Shown here: positions 8,961 through 16,222 of the stretch, piece by piece
How positions within the stretch are numbered: the stretch's first letter is position 1
How the letters are laid out: each line of letters starts with the position of its first letter
Assembly (NCBI GenBank): GCA_964489835.1
Contig: CAZBBC010000041.1
Span: 1-30,644 of the forward strand
Direction of reading: 5' to 3'
Length of the DNA: 30,644 nucleotides
From: CAZBBC01 sp964489835
GTDB lineage: Bacteria > Calditrichota > Calditrichia > JAJRVZ01
Position numbers and translations under genes: made by a program
Notes under the pieces: generated by a model
What the model was told of the DNA's origin: nothing
Databases searched by the model: none
The model's input: only the letters and a program-made list of their open reading frames with translations

Positions 8961-9239
8961 ATGTGGTTTGCAGTCACAGCTCAACCGGTAAGCCTTACGA
9001 GCAAAGAGAAAAAAAAGGAATTTTTTCGCGGTGAGATTGAAGTTATCTTAAACGCAGAAACCCGTCAAGAACTTGAAAATAAATTAATAGAAACGCATAA
9101 AAAATTTCCCTCTGAAATGAAGAAATACCTTAAAGCGGGTATTAAGATTCTTCAGGCGGACAATATAATACTAGCCAAAAAAAAATCATCGAAAGTACCT
9201 ATATATTTTGATGAAAGTGGGCAGTATCATTTTTTATAG
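8961..9239 (+). CDS. Small hypothetical protein, 92 aa
   Basis: I do not recognise this protein. It begins MWFAVTAQPVSLTSKEKKK, contains a charged, probably helical middle (RQELENKLIETHKKFPSEMKKYLKAG) and ends IYFDESGQYHFL. There is no signal peptide, membrane segment or cysteine motif. An AGGA (8949-8952) lies 8 bases before the ATG, which, with normal codon composition, argues for a real gene. It is isolated, with 194 bases upstream and about 500 downstream without other genes. Confidence 0.55.
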   Translation: MWFAVTAQPVSLTSKEKKKEFFRGEIEVILNAETRQELENKLIETHKKFPSEMKKYLKAGIKILQADNIILAKKKSSKVPIYFDESGQYHFL

Positions 9240-9309
9240 TTTATCTACAAGGAATCTGTGAAAAACCATAGATATATTTGAAATACGCATGAAAAGTAGC
9301 TATTAATTG

Positions 9310-9331
9310 TTACATAATATACATTATGTAA
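9310..9331. repeat. Perfect 9-bp inverted repeat (hairpin or operator)
   Basis: The arms TTACATAAT (9310-9318) and ATTATGTAA (9323-9331) are exact complements around ATAC. No T-run follows, so it is not an obvious terminator; a dimeric regulator site or an RNA hairpin 3' of the 92-residue gene is possible. The rest of the gap 9240-9743 is AT-rich (about 75-80% by eye) and holds this, the repeat at 9524 and no convincing gene. Confidence 0.6.
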
Positions 9332-9523
9332 ACTAATAAATCATTGATATATTTCTCTTACCTACATTATTAATAGAGGTTTAAGTATGTTTTATTAATC
9401 GGTAGTCTTCCCTTTTTGTCCATCGAGTAGATGCTCTGTCAGAATGTCATGTTACAATACGTTTGTTATGTTCCTTGAGTTTTAATAAATTAAGGTATAG
9501 AATTATTTAAATTGAATTATTTA

Positions 9524-9650
9524 ACACGAAGATCACGAAGAGCACAAAGATCTAATTATAGCAATGGTTTAAAGTGATAAAATTAATAAATTTGTCATCT
9601 TTATTTAATAATATATTTTTAAAAAAAATAAAATAGAAGTATCTTCGTGT
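9524..9650. repeat. Tandem 9-mer repeat with inverted copy (dispersed intergenic repeat)
   Basis: Three tandem 9-base units, CACGAAGAT, CACGAAGAG and CACAAAGAT, occupy 9525-9551. About 90 bases later ATCTTCGTGT (9641-9650) is the exact reverse complement of ACACGAAGAT (9524-9533), followed by the related GCTTCTTG. The arrangement of inverted ends around an AT-rich core looks like a small non-coding element. CACGAAG-type repeats are, as I recall, scattered through intergenic DNA of many environmental bacteria. No transposase gene is present. Confidence 0.6.
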
Positions 9651-9743
9651 GCTTCTTGTTTTATATGTAGACTTGAATAAAAAAGATGATATTCCTGATT
9701 TGTAAAAATCTAAATAAATAATGTTTGAAAGGAGGGTTTTCTT

Positions 9744-9950
9744 GTGGACAAAGATCTGCTGATATCAGAATATTTAAAAATATATTTTACGTGTCATCCG
9801 CAGGAATTACCAAAAGATCCGGAAAAGGCATTTGAATTATTGAGTAAATTGCATAAAAAATATAAAAATATATTTATTGATGATTTTAAAGCAAAGAGTG
9901 GAAAAATTGTAGATAAGTTTTTGGATCCCGATAAGGATACGTATTATTAG
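9744..9950 (+). CDS. Small hypothetical protein, 68 aa
   Basis: An unrecognised 68-residue acidic/basic mixed protein (starts MDKDLLISEYLKIY, ends DKFLDPDKDTYY), probably mostly helical. The gene has one of the strongest ribosome-binding sites in the window, AAAGGAGGG at 9728-9736, before a GTG start, which makes it a likely real gene. It converges on csrA, whose stop is 30 bases away. The long AT-rich region upstream may hold its promoter. Confidence 0.65.
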   Translation: MDKDLLISEYLKIYFTCHPQELPKDPEKAFELLSKLHKKYKNIFIDDFKAKSGKIVDKFLDPDKDTYY

Positions 9951-9980
9951 AATAATGTATCTAAATAAAGATTTAAGTTC

Positions 9981-10193
9981 TCACTTTAAACTTCCCTTCT
10001 CTACCGCTGGCGCATTGCTTTTTCTGAACGGATGTCCTTTAATCTTTTTATATAACTCTTCCCGGTAAATTTCAATTGATCTGGGTGCGTCAATTCCAAT
10101 TTTAACCTGATTACCTTCAATCTCTACGATTAAAATTTTAACATCGTTACCAATCGTAATACATTCGCCTAACTTCCTTGTTAATACCAGCAT
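9981..10193 (-). CDS. csrA: Carbon storage regulator CsrA (RNA-binding translational regulator)
   Basis: A 70-residue CsrA/RsmA homodimer subunit that binds GGA motifs in mRNA leaders and controls translation. It begins MLVLTRKLGECITIGNDVKI, the family hallmark, continues VKIGIDAPRSIEIYREELYKKI and has the usual short tail. I use the ATG at 10193 because GGAGGG lies 6 bases before it and MLVLTRK is the normal N terminus; a TTG at 10199 would add two residues. There is no fliW or flagellar gene beside it. Its own ribosome-binding site contains GGA, so autoregulation is possible but not shown. Confidence 0.95.
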   Translation of the reverse strand: MLVLTRKLGECITIGNDVKILIVEIEGNQVKIGIDAPRSIEIYREELYKKIKGHPFRKSNAPAVEKGSLK

Positions 10194-10310
10194 GGACAAC
10201 CCTCCGTTATATTAATATATTTGAATCTCATCTATCGGGATGATTGTTAACGGAATTATCTGGACCTTTAATTTGATTATTAGTAGTATTTCACTTTATT
10301 AAATGCTAAT

Positions 10311-11096
10311 CTACGTCCATTTCGGTTTTCTCTTCTCTAAAAAAGAGAGAATGCCTTCCTTAAAATCAGAAAGTTGTCTCGAATGTGCATTAAATTCGCA
10401 AGCCTGATCTAATAAAACCTCCAATTTTTCATCTGAAATTTTATGCAACAGACGTTTAGTTTGAAGCACTGCTTGAGGCGAATTTTCTCTTATCTGTTTG
10501 AAAAACTGCATGGCAGCGGTCTGAAGATTCCCATTCCTGATGATACCATGAATCAATCCAATTTTTTCAGCTTCTTCTGCATCGATTTTTTTACCGCTTA
10601 ACAATAAATACTTTGCCTGCTGCAGACCTACCGTCTGCACAAGAAAGACAGATACGATCGAAGCTACAAAACCAATTTTAACCTCTGGATATCCAAAAAA
10701 TGCCTCTCCGGAAGCAAAAGCGATGTCAAAGACATTCACCAAACCACAACCACCCGCTATTGCGGGTCCGTTAACCAGGGCAACAGTAGGTTTTGGAAAA
10801 CTGTATATGCTCCAATACATCCGCCTCAAATGCATTGAATCTTCAAGATTCTCCTGATAGGACTTTCCTAATAATGATTTCAGGTAACTCAGGTCAGCCC
10901 CGGCACAGAATGCCTCTCCGGCCCCGGTTAAACTAATCCCGAAAATTGATTCATCATCTTTAAATCTGTCAAAAATCTCATTTAATTCTGTAACCATCAT
11001 TTTATTTAAAGCATTACGTTTTTCTGGTCTGTTTAAAATGATCTTCAATACATTATTTTCAATCGCTGCTTTTATTGTCTTGTATGACGAGATCAT
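10311..11096 (-). CDS. Enoyl-CoA hydratase/isomerase family protein (methylglutaconyl-CoA hydratase-like)
   Basis: A 261-residue crotonase-fold enzyme. LNRPEKRNALN near residues 21-31, the oxyanion-hole segment FCAGADL at 63-69 and GPAIAGGCG at 110-118 are visible. Of the two catalytic glutamates of classic enoyl-CoA hydratase, the first is glycine here (position 118) and the second is kept (E138 in GYPEVKIGF). Loss of the first is seen in LiuC-type methylglutaconyl-CoA hydratases, and the partner gene fits that role: its ATG overlaps the stop of the upstream carboxylase beta subunit by 4 bases (ATGA). Together they could act in leucine breakdown. Another acyl-CoA hydratase or isomerase activity remains possible. 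Confidence 0.85.
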   Translation of the reverse strand: MISSYKTIKAAIENNVLKIILNRPEKRNALNKMMVTELNEIFDRFKDDESIFGISLTGAGEAFCAGADLSYLKSLLGKSYQENLEDSMHLRRMYWSIYSFPKPTVALVNGPAIAGGCGLVNVFDIAFASGEAFFGYPEVKIGFVASIVSVFLVQTVGLQQAKYLLLSGKKIDAEEAEKIGLIHGIIRNGNLQTAAMQFFKQIRENSPQAVLQTKRLLHKISDEKLEVLLDQACEFNAHSRQLSDFKEGILSFLEKRKPKWT

Positions 11097-12769
11097 GTTT
11101 GTAAAACTCCGGGATTAAATTTCTCAATCTCAGGATTACTGCAAACCATATCTAATCCGTTAATAATTCTGTTTCTTGTTTCATGTGGCAAGATAATTTC
11201 GTCTATCCAAAGCCTGGCGGCCCCATATCGGGGATCTGTTTGATGCTCGTAAGTTTCCTTAATGCTATTAAAAAGTTCTCTGCGGTCAACTTCTGATAAT
11301 TTATTACCATCGCGCTCCAACTGTTTAATTCGGATATCTACCAGTGTATTTGCAGCCTGTGCCCCACCCATGACCGCATATCTCGCTGTTGGCCATGCAA
11401 AAAGAAATCGAGGTTCATAGGCTTTTCCACACATTGCATAATGCCCGGCACCAAATGTGCCGCCAATAATCAAACTTATTTTTGGTACGGTTGAATTAGA
11501 AACAGCATTTACCATCTTGGCACCTTCACGGATGATCCCGCTCTGCTCGGCATCCCGCCCTACCATAAACCCGTTAACATCATGTATAAAGACCAGTGGT
11601 ATTATATTTTGATTACAATCCATAATGAATCTTGTTGCTTTTGCCGCACTTTCACTATATATAACTCCACCGAACTCAGGAGGTCTGCCCTTTTCAATAT
11701 AGTGTTTCTTCTGATTAGCAACAATTCCAACTGAATAACCGCCAATACGTCCATAACCACAAATCAGTGTTCTGCCAAAATCCTGCTTATATTCGCTGAA
11801 AATGCTTCTGTCTAGAATTCTGGCAATTATTTCCCGTGTATCATAATCTCGAATGGGATCAGCAGGCATAATTTTATATAATTCGTTAATATCATACTTA
11901 GGTTCAATACTATCAATTTTATTAAAAATCATTTTATCCCGAGTACCAACATGTGACATTAAATCGCGAATCCTCGCAATAGCCGATTGATCATCTTTCT
12001 CCTTAAAATCGACAGTTCCGCTGATTTCCGCATGCATCTTCGCCCCGCCCAATTCTTCGGCATCTACTACCTGACCAATCGCCGCTTTTACCAGCGCCGG
12101 ACCAGCCAGAAATAATCCACTTCCTTCAGTCATAATAAGTGTATCGCACATAACCGGTAAATATGCACCGCCGGCGACACACATTCCCATAATTGCGGTT
12201 ATTTGGGGAATACCCTTAGAAGACATCACTGCGTTTAGATAAAATACACGGCCAAAATCATCAGTATCGGGAAATACATCTTCTTGCAGCGGTAAAAAAA
12301 TTCCGGAAGAGTCGACCAGGTAAATAGTCGGAATATGATTTTCCAGGGCAATCTTTTGGGCGCGTATGACCTTTTTTGATGTCATTGGAAAGAAGGATCC
12401 TGCTTTTACGGTAGCATCGTTGGCAATGATCATACATTTTTTACCGGAAATCATTCCTATACCGGTGATCGTGCCCCCCGCCGGACATCCGCCCCACTCC
12501 CCATACATTTCATATCCGACAAAAGTACCGACTTCATAAAAAGGGGTTTGTTTGTCGAGAAGTAATTGCAGCCTTTCCCTGGCTGTTAGGCGGCCTTTAG
12601 CGTGCTGTTTTTCAATATTTGATAAACCACCCCCAAGTTTTATATCTTTTCGAACCTTTTCATATAATTTTTTTGTTTTTTCCCAATAGATCAGATTTTC
12701 TTTTGAAATTTTACTATTAAAATCACATTTAGAAATAATTATATTTTCTTTATATTCAATAAAAGACAA
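11093..12769 (-). CDS. Acyl-CoA carboxylase beta subunit (methylcrotonyl-CoA carboxylase-like carboxyltransferase)
   Basis: A 558-residue carboxyltransferase subunit that transfers CO2 from carboxybiotin to an acyl-CoA. KLGGGLSNIEKQHAKGRLTARERL, the N-terminal carboxyltransferase block, is followed by a DSSGIFLPLQEDVFPD stretch; this and FGRVFYLNAVMSSKGIPQI resemble methylcrotonyl-CoA carboxylase beta (LiuB) more than propionyl- or acetyl-CoA types. The C-terminal half has the second crotonase-like domain (GFMVGRDAEQSGIIREGAKM, GGTFGAGHYAMCGKAY). The start is TTG with GGGAG 7 bases upstream; the protein is about 20 residues longer than usual at the N terminus. No biotin carboxylase or biotin carrier gene lies in the window. 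Substrate assignment is by motif similarity only. Confidence 0.85.
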   Translation of the reverse strand: MSFIEYKENIIISKCDFNSKISKENLIYWEKTKKLYEKVRKDIKLGGGLSNIEKQHAKGRLTARERLQLLLDKQTPFYEVGTFVGYEMYGEWGGCPAGGTITGIGMISGKKCMIIANDATVKAGSFFPMTSKKVIRAQKIALENHIPTIYLVDSSGIFLPLQEDVFPDTDDFGRVFYLNAVMSSKGIPQITAIMGMCVAGGAYLPVMCDTLIMTEGSGLFLAGPALVKAAIGQVVDAEELGGAKMHAEISGTVDFKEKDDQSAIARIRDLMSHVGTRDKMIFNKIDSIEPKYDINELYKIMPADPIRDYDTREIIARILDRSIFSEYKQDFGRTLICGYGRIGGYSVGIVANQKKHYIEKGRPPEFGGVIYSESAAKATRFIMDCNQNIIPLVFIHDVNGFMVGRDAEQSGIIREGAKMVNAVSNSTVPKISLIIGGTFGAGHYAMCGKAYEPRFLFAWPTARYAVMGGAQAANTLVDIRIKQLERDGNKLSEVDRRELFNSIKETYEHQTDPRYGAARLWIDEIILPHETRNRIINGLDMVCSNPEIEKFNPGVLQT

Positions 12770-12920
12770 GAATATTCTCCCGATATTTTATCTATTCAGT
12801 ACCATAAAATACTGATGGTGATAACCATTTCATGCTTTTCAGTTTTTGCTGTTCCTTTTTCAGAAATTGTAAGAATTCAGATGAAAAATTCCCAGATCAA
12901 TGAATCCCATAGAATCCGTA

Positions 12921-13652
12921 CTATTTTATAACATGTAAATTGGAATTGAAAACGCTACCAATAATTGCACGTTCAACACCAGCTAATTTAAAACTTTTTG
13001 CCAAGGGGATGGCAATATTTTCAATATAAATATTTTCAACTTTATTTATAAAAAAGGTTAAAGGGAGGGAAATATCAGATAATTTATTAAATACCGGATG
13101 TGATTTATGCCAGGCGGCAATATCAATAGGCATTAACACTTTTTTTGAATGCCAGAAAGAGTCTTCATGGGCAATCCAATTCATATTCTTAGACTGGTTT
13201 AACGCATCTGAACCTAGAACAATTATGCAGCGCTGTATATTGTTAAATATAGAAACAGACACATGCTTGTATCCACTTAATGACCTTCCTTTCGCAGAAT
13301 CTGCTTCAAGGAAAATATGATCACAACGATATACCTCTATAATTTATTTGATTTGACTGATGTTAAAATTAACAATGTTTCCCTTTTGATACTTTCTGCC
13401 AAGATGCAGGATACCTGAAATCAGCAATTCTTCCGGGACTTGTTTCTTTATAATTGATAAGTCGTCTGCAATTAATACTTTAGCGCCAAAAGGCGAAATG
13501 TAGGGAAATAAGGATAGTATTACGACACTTTTACCAATACTCGCGCAATCCTTGGATAAGCGTTGCATAAGTGTAGATTTACCACCACCTCCGATAAAGG
13601 CAATGATTTTATCATTTTCATCTATGAAATTTCGATAAAATGAATCCTGCAT
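12921..13652 (-). pseudogene. yqeC: YqeC-like selenium-dependent hydroxylase accessory protein, interrupted by an in-frame TAA
   Basis: Two open stretches, 13652-13347 and 13343-12921, lie in the same frame and are separated by a single TAA (13346-13344). Read through, they give a protein of about 243 residues, the normal YqeC length. Part one has the P-loop AFIGGGGKSTLM (18-29); part two opens DHIFLEADSAKGRSL, the conserved EADGAKG block, then VLGSDAL and FINKVEN, and a C-terminal AIIGS. YqeC is an accessory factor for selenium-dependent molybdenum hydroxylases. The stop is TAA, not TGA, so selenocysteine insertion does not explain it. The ATG starts one base after the PIN gene's stop. Most likely a recent nonsense mutation or a sequencing/assembly error. 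Confidence 0.75.
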
Positions 13653-13653
13653 T

Positions 13654-14076
13654 TCATGTCTGAGGCATTAATGGAATTCCAAAACTTTTAAGTGTATTAT
13701 CAAAGGAAAAAATAAAATTAATTTTCTTTTTCTTAACTTCTTCAAAAATTAAACAATGACTAACACGGATATCTGCGTCCTTAATGGTAAAGAACAGTTT
13801 TAGGGCGGAACGATGTTGACGACGCGTTATCCAGGATACATTCAGATTTGAAGATAAATCGGATTGATCGATTATTTTGTAAAAATCTGTGGCCACACTG
13901 AGTCCACAATTACCTTTTGTTTTGGAAATGGTCGAGGAAAGTTCAAGGATATTGGTATATAATTTTACTCCCGTATCTAGGAGTTGTTGAAAATATTCCT
14001 TAGCCACATCATGATAATCATGTGTGGGCTGTACAATCGCATACCAACCGCTTCCATCAATAAAAACTTTTATCAT
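13654..14076 (-). CDS. PIN-domain protein (VapC-like)
   Basis: A 140-residue PIN-fold protein, a family of Mg-dependent RNases that includes VapC toxins. The acidic residues expected in the active site can be placed: D7 in KVFIDGSGWYA, E45 in NILELSSTI, D100 and D102 in TIKDADIRVSH, and D126 in FSFDNT. It starts 5 bases after the stop of an AbrB-type gene, the usual antitoxin-toxin layout, and ends one base before yqeC. The toxin role is inferred from this pairing; the location inside a housekeeping-looking operon leaves a non-toxin function open. Confidence 0.8.
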   Translation of the reverse strand: MIKVFIDGSGWYAIVQPTHDYHDVAKEYFQQLLDTGVKLYTNILELSSTISKTKGNCGLSVATDFYKIIDQSDLSSNLNVSWITRRQHRSALKLFFTIKDADIRVSHCLIFEEVKKKKINFIFSFDNTLKSFGIPLMPQT

Positions 14077-14081
14077 CCTTG

Positions 14082-14285
14082 CTATTGATCCTTTATTTCT
14101 GAAAGTTCAAGTATTTTAGACAATGGATTTTTGTGTATCATTACCTCAAACCTTTTACTGCGAATCTTTTTTAAGATTATCTCAATTTTATCGCCTTCAG
14201 CTAATTTTAATCGATCCCTGATTTCCAACGGAATGGTGAGTTTGCCCTGGCTATCTACTTCTGCGATAAATGTGCCTGTTTTCAT
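14082..14285 (-). CDS. AbrB/MazE-type DNA-binding protein (VapB-like antitoxin)
   Basis: A 67-residue swapped-hairpin AbrB-fold protein. The core MKTGTFIAEVDSQGKLTIPL followed by EIRDRLKLAEGDKIEIIL is the standard AbrB/SpoVT signature, and the C-terminal tail could bind the PIN partner. I take the ATG at 14285 because AGAGGA lies just upstream and it starts 5 bases after the previous stop; a longer reading from 14309 would overlap that gene and add non-conserved residues. It probably binds its own promoter region, but being inside an operon it may instead rely on an upstream promoter. Confidence 0.85.
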   Translation of the reverse strand: MKTGTFIAEVDSQGKLTIPLEIRDRLKLAEGDKIEIILKKIRSKRFEVMIHKNPLSKILELSEIKDQ

Positions 14286-14290
14286 AGTGT

Positions 14291-15178
14291 TTAATCCTCT
14301 AAATACCAAGATATAAATTCATTGATATCAAATACACCATCTTCACAAATTATTTTGTGTACATAGTCAAATGATATATCTTCAAAATAGTAATTCGAAA
14401 CAGACAATAAATTACTTTTTCGGGCAAAAATTTCTGCTGGATCCTGGGGATAAAAACGAAGCGAACGATCGATTTCTTTCAAAATTTTGTCAGTCTCTGC
14501 GGCAACGTATAGTGGTACCTGGAAAAATTTAGCAGTAATAGCAAGGGGTAATGTTCCAGTCTTATTAACAAATCCGCTTTCAAATATCCTATCAGCACCG
14601 CAAAGGACCATATTGACCTCTTTGAGGACCTGACCCATCATGGCATCGGTTGTAAGAACACAAGGAATTCCCTTTTTTGTTAATTTTTCTGCCAGTAAAT
14701 GGCCTTCATTTTGCGGACGGCTTTCGAGACAGTAAACAGTAAATTTGCGATTAATCTTCTGGGCTGAATAAAAAATCTCTGTTATTAGCGAACTTGCGCT
14801 GATGGTAAGTACTTTGTTCTGATTAAATATTAGTTTTCCTCCGACGCTTCCGATTTTTTTCCGCTTGGATTCTGCAACTTTCAAAAGTTCGGTTATTTTC
14901 AATTTAGAAGCCTGTTGGATCTCTTCAACAGATTTATTCACTTTTAATAAACGCTTCATGTGGTATACAATTGCCGATATTTTTTTATGTATGGTAACCA
15001 TATTAGGCTGAGATTTGATGAGTGCCTTGGCAAATTTATTACATTCATCGACAAACTTTTCCGAACTTTTTGATGAATTTGTTTCTATAAATTCTGAAAG
15101 ACATATCAGTGCTTTTTGACTTAATTCAAAAGAACCAGAAAATTTATCATTTTTAAGATCCTTTACCGATAAACTCAT
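14291..15178 (-). CDS. Initiation factor 2B alpha/beta/delta family protein (ribose-1,5-bisphosphate isomerase / MtnA-like)
   Basis: A 295-residue protein of the eIF-2B / 5-methylthioribose-1-phosphate isomerase superfamily. The N-terminal ~110 residues are helical; the C-terminal Rossmann-like domain shows the family blocks VYCLESRPQNEGHLLAEKL, CVLTTDAMMGQVL, and CGADRIFESGFVNKTGTLPLAITAK. In bacteria such proteins are usually sugar-phosphate isomerases rather than translation factors; the substrate here cannot be read. The ATG begins 5 bases after the cutA stop, and the stop lies 5 bases before the AbrB gene, so it belongs to a five-gene operon. Confidence 0.82.
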   Translation of the reverse strand: MSLSVKDLKNDKFSGSFELSQKALICLSEFIETNSSKSSEKFVDECNKFAKALIKSQPNMVTIHKKISAIVYHMKRLLKVNKSVEEIQQASKLKITELLKVAESKRKKIGSVGGKLIFNQNKVLTISASSLITEIFYSAQKINRKFTVYCLESRPQNEGHLLAEKLTKKGIPCVLTTDAMMGQVLKEVNMVLCGADRIFESGFVNKTGTLPLAITAKFFQVPLYVAAETDKILKEIDRSLRFYPQDPAEIFARKSNLLSVSNYYFEDISFDYVHKIICEDGVFDINEFISWYLED

Positions 15179-15183
15179 ATTAC

Positions 15184-15513
15184 CTACCCTTTTCTACTCA
15201 GATTGTCAATAATCCAGTCAATATATGCGGAAGATCCGGTCTCCATTTTTGTGGCAATAATTTCAGGAACGGAATAACTATGGATCATCTTGATTTCTTT
15301 TTCTAATTGTTCATATTTTTTTTGTGTTGTTTTAATCAAAATCAAAGATTCCTCTGACTGCTCGGTTTTCCCTTGCCAATTATAAATTGATGTTACACCC
15401 GGCAATATATTACAACAAGCCGCGAGATTTTTATCAATGATAATTTGTGCGATTTTTATCGCTTCTTCTTTTCCTGAAGTTATGCAGTTTACAAGTAAAA
15501 TGGTTTCTTTCAT
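15184..15513 (-). CDS. cutA: Divalent-cation tolerance protein CutA
   Basis: A 109-residue member of the CutA1 family, small trimeric PII-like proteins of uncertain biochemical role linked to copper tolerance in E. coli. Diagnostic blocks: AQIIIDKNLAACCNILPGVTS near residues 21-41, IYNWQGKTEQSEESLILIKT near 43-62, and HSYSVPEIIATKM near 78-90. First gene of the tightly spaced operon cutA - IF-2B-like - AbrB - PIN - yqeC. Only a weak AGG precedes the ATG. Confidence 0.93.
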   Translation of the reverse strand: MKETILLVNCITSGKEEAIKIAQIIIDKNLAACCNILPGVTSIYNWQGKTEQSEESLILIKTTQKKYEQLEKEIKMIHSYSVPEIIATKMETGSSAYIDWIIDNLSRKG

Positions 15514-15652
15514 AGTAGAGACCTATAGGAGATGCTTTTTATTGTAAGCATTTGTATGATTCAAATCAAGAACAAATTCATCAGTTAGACACCGACGAGA
15601 ATAGAATATACAATTGAAGTATTAGTATAAATAATCGCAAAAATCTAAATAA

Positions 15653-16222
15653 TTAGATGAAATATTTAATAAAATAACTATGTATATCGTAGTTATCTGT
15701 TAGTTCAGGGTGAAATGTCGCTGCTAATATTTTTTTTGAAGAAACCAGCACAGGACCGTCCTTATATCTGGCAAGTACTTTTACGTCATTTCCTATATGG
15801 CTTATCTTAGGCGCTCGAATAAATACGCCGGGTGTTTTTTTTGTTGTCCCGTTCAGGAATATTTCAATATCATCGATAAAGGATTCACGTTGCCTGCCAT
15901 AGGCATTTCTTTTAACAGTTACATCAAGAAGTCCAAGGGGATTAAAAGGCAGATGATCTGCTTCGCGACTAAGTATGATCAAGCCGGCACAGGTACCCAT
16001 AATCGGGTGTTTTCTGGCATATATTTTAATACCATCCGTAAGATCAAATTCGTTAAAAAGGCGAAGAAAAGTAGTTGATTCTCCTCCAGGGATAATTAAT
16101 GCATCTGTTCGGGATAATTCATTTATAGTGCGGACTTCTATTGGGAGATGCCCTATTGATTTTACAATCCTGGCATGTCTCTCAAAATCACCCTGGATGG
16201 CAAGAATACCAATGGTTTTCAC
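15653..16222 (-). CDS. pdxT: Pyridoxal 5'-phosphate synthase glutaminase subunit PdxT
   Basis: A 189-residue class I glutamine amidotransferase that supplies ammonia to PdxS. Start IGILAIQGDFERH is typical; PGGEST near 45-50 binds glutamine, the nucleophile is C78 in GTCAGL, and the His/Glu of the triad are H171 and E173 in FHPELT. The start is GTG, directly abutting the pdxS stop (TAAGTG), so the two subunits are translated in tandem. The 139 bases downstream to cutA show no clear terminator. Confidence 0.96.
   Translation of the reverse strand: MKTIGILAIQGDFERHARIVKSIGHLPIEVRTINELSRTDALIIPGGESTTFLRLFNEFDLTDGIKIYARKHPIMGTCAGLIILSREADHLPFNPLGLLDVTVKRNAYGRQRESFIDDIEIFLNGTTKKTPGVFIRAPKISHIGNDVKVLARYKDGPVLVSSKKILAATFHPELTDNYDIHSYFIKYFI

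Noticed and set aside
12921..13262. Independent 113-residue gene downstream of the first yqeC segment
   Set aside because: It is in the same frame as the first segment, and the conserved EADSAKG block lies before its first possible start, so it is the C-terminal part of YqeC.
13344..13346. Recoding of the yqeC stop as selenocysteine
   Set aside because: The codon is TAA, not TGA, and YqeC has no conserved Cys/Sec at that point.
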